A stretch of 64,000 nt of DNA from Variovorax sp. WS11 (GTDB lineage Bacteria > Pseudomonadota > Gammaproteobacteria > Burkholderiales > Burkholderiaceae_C): assembly GCF_010499245.1 (NCBI RefSeq), contig NZ_JAAGOW010000004.1:558001-622000 (forward strand), read 5' to 3'. The position numbers and the translations under genes were made by a program. Under the pieces are notes generated by a model. The model made no database searches and was not told the origin of the DNA. It was given only the letters and a program-made list of their open reading frames with translations. This document shows positions 61,971 through 64,000 of this stretch, one piece after another (the stretch's first letter is position 1; each line of letters starts with the position of its first letter).

Positions 61971-62741
61971 ATGAGTGACATCCTCAAGGGCAAGGTGGTG
62001 GTGGTCACCGGCGCGGCCAGCGGCATCGGCCGGGCGATCGCGATCGGGGCTGCGCAGCATGGCGCCAAGGCCTTGATCGTCTCGGACATCAGCGAAACGC
62101 CGCGCGAAGGCGGTGGTCCGACGACCGCCGAGATCGAGGCGCTCGGTGTCATTGCGCGCTTTCACCCGACCGACGTCAGCAAACACGCCGAGGTCGATGC
62201 GCTCATCGCGGCTGCAGCAGAGTTCGGCGGTGTCGACGTGATGGTGTGCAACGCGGGCATCACGCTGCCCTCGGACGGCGCGGACGTGGCCGAAGAGGGC
62301 TACCGCCGGCTGATGTCGGTGAACCTGGACGGCGTTCTGTTCGGTGCCCAAGCCGCGGCGCGGCAGATGAAGGCGCGCGGAAAGCCCGGCAGCATCGTGT
62401 TGATGGCCAGCATGGGCGGGATCGCAGGTGCGGGCATGACCGTGGCGTATTCGACCAGCAAGGGCGGGGTGGTGCTCATGGCCAAGGCGCTGGCGGACGC
62501 GCTCGGCCCCGACGGCATCCGCGTCAACTCGGTGGCCCCCGGAACGATCGATACCCATCTCCTGCGCAGCACGCCTGACATCGCTGCGGCTTCCGAACGC
62601 TTTCGCCAACGTACGCCGCTGCGCCGGCTGGGCAAGCCGTCCGAGATCGCGGATGCCGTGGCGTGGCTCGGCTCGGACATGTCGAGCTACGTCACCGGCA
62701 TCGCCCTTCTCGTCGATGGCGGCTTGCTCTCGGTGATCTGA
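61971..62741 (+). CDS. Short-chain dehydrogenase/reductase
   Basis: 256 residues: VTGAASGIGRAIAIGAAQHGA, SDISETPREGG after strand 2 (Asp, so NAD(H) is likely), CNAGITLPSD, Ser in LMASMGGIAGAGM, YSTSKGGVVLMAKALADALGPDGIRVNSVAPG, and C-terminal VTGIALLVDGGLLSV. Classical SDR of the FabG/glucose-dehydrogenase group. Probably co-transcribed with wrbA and the SnoaL-like gene, 45 bp downstream of the latter. Confidence 0.92.
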   Translation: MSDILKGKVVVVTGAASGIGRAIAIGAAQHGAKALIVSDISETPREGGGPTTAEIEALGVIARFHPTDVSKHAEVDALIAAAAEFGGVDVMVCNAGITLPSDGADVAEEGYRRLMSVNLDGVLFGAQAAARQMKARGKPGSIVLMASMGGIAGAGMTVAYSTSKGGVVLMAKALADALGPDGIRVNSVAPGTIDTHLLRSTPDIAAASERFRQRTPLRRLGKPSEIADAVAWLGSDMSSYVTGIALLVDGGLLSVI

Positions 62742-62767
62742 CAACCGTGCCGACCAGGACTACTACG

Positions 62768-63409
62768 ATGAACAGCACTTTCACACTGAACACTGCCGAC
62801 GCCCTGACACGCATGCACATTCCGCCAACGTTCGATGTGACGGAGTGGCCGAGGCAGGTCGAACGCTTTCTCCAGAAGACGCAGAAGCCCTTGCACAGGG
62901 CCATCCTCAAGAACTATTTCAGGCACCTCTTGCTGGAGGTCTCCGGCTACTGGGATCAGATCATCGTTCCGGCGCTGACGATCGACGAGCCCATGTACCG
63001 CGTGGGAGACCGTCGAGAGATGCGCGTCCTCTCGGGCAAGGCCGCCGTACAAGGCTTCTACAGAGAGGCCTTCGAGACCCGGCAGAACGTGATGGGTGCG
63101 CGAACGATGAACATGGGCGTGGAAGACTATGGCGTCACCACCGAGGCAGTCTGGACGCACGTAGTGCCGGGTGCCTGCCTCAAGGACCACGACATCGACG
63201 CGAATCCGGGCGCGCACTACCTCATGAGCCACCATCTGTTCCAGATCTTCACCTATACCAACGACGTCGAGCCGAAGCTGATCGCGGAGCGGATCTACGA
63301 CGATCCGGAGAGCTACAGCTACGAGAAGCTGGATCCGTCGGATGTCGTGACGCCGGAAATGGCGCGGGAACAGTTGGCACCGTTCCTGGCGCGGGCTACG
63401 CTCGACTAG
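62768..63409 (+). CDS. Protein of unknown function (213 aa)
   Basis: No family recognised with confidence. A soluble protein with no signal peptide or membrane segment; the middle and C-terminal parts are alpha/beta with NTF2-like character (GKAAVQGFYREAF, HHLFQIFTYTNDVEPKLIAER), so a SnoaL-like or ketosteroid-isomerase-like fold is possible. ATG at 62768 is chosen over an upstream frame that overlaps the SDR. It is 26 bp after the SDR stop and likely belongs to the same operon. The 3' end is followed by a GMC remnant on the other strand. Confidence 0.75.
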   Translation: MNSTFTLNTADALTRMHIPPTFDVTEWPRQVERFLQKTQKPLHRAILKNYFRHLLLEVSGYWDQIIVPALTIDEPMYRVGDRREMRVLSGKAAVQGFYREAFETRQNVMGARTMNMGVEDYGVTTEAVWTHVVPGACLKDHDIDANPGAHYLMSHHLFQIFTYTNDVEPKLIAERIYDDPESYSYEKLDPSDVVTPEMAREQLAPFLARATLD

Positions 63410-63424
63410 GCCGCTCAGGAGCAC

Positions 63425-63531
63425 CCGGCGGTTGTCGTCGTCTGCGGCAAGCCGTTGGCGATGCGCCCGAGGATGTGGTCGGCGGCCTTCTCCGCCACCA
63501 TGATCGTTGGCGCGTTCGTGTTGCACGAAGG
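63425..63531 (-). pseudogene. GMC oxidoreductase C-terminal fragment
   Basis: About 35 codons read PSCNTNAPTIMVAEKAADHI then LGRIANGLPQTTTT and stop. The first part matches the C-terminus of the intact GMC enzyme encoded at 23067-24677 (PSCNTNAPTIMVAEKAADHI). Upstream codons lack any GMC similarity. The end differs from the 23-kb copy, so it derives from another GMC gene rather than a direct copy. A dead gene tail. Confidence 0.8.
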
Positions 63532-63596
63532 CCGCGCGACAGACCTTCCTGGCGGATCTGCGCCTGGTGCTCCTGCAGTCCGGATAGAGCGGCCTC

Positions 63597-64000
63597 TCAG
63601 GGCACCAGGACGGCCGAGCCCGAGCGACGACGAGCGGCAATGTCTTCATGCGCACGCGCCGCCTCCGACAGTGGATAGCGCGTGATGTCGATCTGCCCGA
63701 AGGTGCCGGCTCGAAGCGCCTGGAACACCGCGGTCGTCGCCTCGACGAGTGCGTCACCCTTCAGATGCTGCGCCATCGGGCCGCCGAGCACCTTGACGCC
63801 CCGGGCTGCGAGCGAGGGCGCATCGATGTCGGGGGCGCCCGAGGCCGCACCGATGTTGACGATCGTGCCCCCGTCGCGAACGGACTCCTTCGATGCCGCA
63901 AAGGTCGCCTTTCCGACGAATTCGTAGACGACGTCGACGCCTTGCGGCGCGATCCTGAGAATCTGCGCCGAAAGGTCCTTGTCGCTCGAGACCAGTGCGT
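63597..64000 (-). CDS. Quinone oxidoreductase/zinc-type dehydrogenase, 5' end outside window
   Basis: The C-terminal about 133 residues of a medium-chain dehydrogenase of the quinone-oxidoreductase group are visible: GVDVVYEFVGKATFAASKES, GGTIVNIGAASGAPD, then a C-terminal segment ending ARAHEDIAARRRSGSAVLVP. This is the NADPH-binding half and the tail of such enzymes. Zinc ligands and start lie outside. The stop is 66 bp from the GMC remnant. Confidence 0.85.
   Translation of the reverse strand, partial: ALVSSDKDLSAQILRIAPQGVDVVYEFVGKATFAASKESVRDGGTIVNIGAASGAPDIDAPSLAARGVKVLGGPMAQHLKGDALVEATTAVFQALRAGTFGQIDITRYPLSEAARAHEDIAARRRSGSAVLVP

Overview
This is a GC-rich chromosomal segment that looks betaproteobacterial, most likely Burkholderiales (Comamonadaceae or Alcaligenaceae-like). 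The grounds are very high GC at third positions, two Bug/TctC-type tripartite-tricarboxylate binding receptors beside LysR regulators, a TRAP transporter, a LivKHMGF system, a MsrPQ-like redox cluster, and many regulator-plus-catabolic-operon modules. The species cannot be fixed from the sequence alone. No rRNA, tRNA, CRISPR array, integrase or intact insertion sequence was seen. The content is accessory catabolism rather than core metabolism.

Layout. 1-4017: a molybdopterin oxidoreductase, cytochrome b and DUF5666 operon, divergent from an OmpR/EnvZ-type metal or redox two-component system. 4109-8769: a lipoprotein, an AraC regulator, two gene remnants (PagL-like, SlyB-like), a LysR regulator, an FMN reductase and a pirin. 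8836-10769: a graveyard of four truncated genes. 10766-13976: an amidohydrolase of the adenosine deaminase family and a TctC receptor, with a LysR regulator divergent from them. 14033-21266: a LysR regulator, a RidA-like protein, an amidase, a TRAP transporter and a periplasmic asparaginase, probably an amide or amino-acid-derivative pathway.

21366-36155 is a tightly packed 13-gene operon. It encodes a Gfo/Idh dehydrogenase, a fused CoA-transferase, a crotonase, an aldehyde dehydrogenase, a complete carbohydrate-type ABC importer, two GMC oxidoreductases, an SDR, a DUF993 aldolase-like protein and a UPF0303 protein. It is divergent from a LacI regulator (36262-37278). A perfect 12-bp palindrome lies inside the 17-bp spacer of a good sigma70-like promoter, which suggests direct LacI-type repression. 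The pairing of sugar import with CoA chemistry is unusual.

37293-48560 holds a second system. One operon encodes an acyl-CoA ligase, a TctC receptor, a two-subunit isoquinoline-oxidoreductase-like molybdoenzyme and an FAD oxidoreductase. Divergent from it are an SMP-30 lactonase, a Zn-ribbon DUF35 protein, a thiolase and a MaoC hydratase, followed by an IclR regulator. 48648-57932 carries a lone CoxL-type molybdenum subunit with a c-type cytochrome, an alpha/beta hydrolase, and an aldo/keto reductase-livHMGFK operon. A tandem operator (two GTTC-N8-GAAC-like sites offset by exactly 19 bp) occurs at three promoters here: the acyl-CoA ligase/SMP-30 divergent promoter, the IclR gene itself, and the aldo/keto reductase-liv operon. 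This ties 44-58 kb into one probable IclR regulon and is the most interesting signal in the window.

58196-64000 contains further remnants (FAD oxidoreductase, cytochrome c, GMC C-terminus), a protein made of three tandem carboxymuconolactone-decarboxylase-like domains, two SDRs, WrbA, a SnoaL-like protein, an unrecognised protein and the 3' part of a quinone oxidoreductase gene. Several apparent indels (LysR at 6.7 kb, aldehyde dehydrogenase N-terminus, acyl-CoA ligase N-terminus) sit in C runs or GC repeats. They may be sequencing errors or real lesions.
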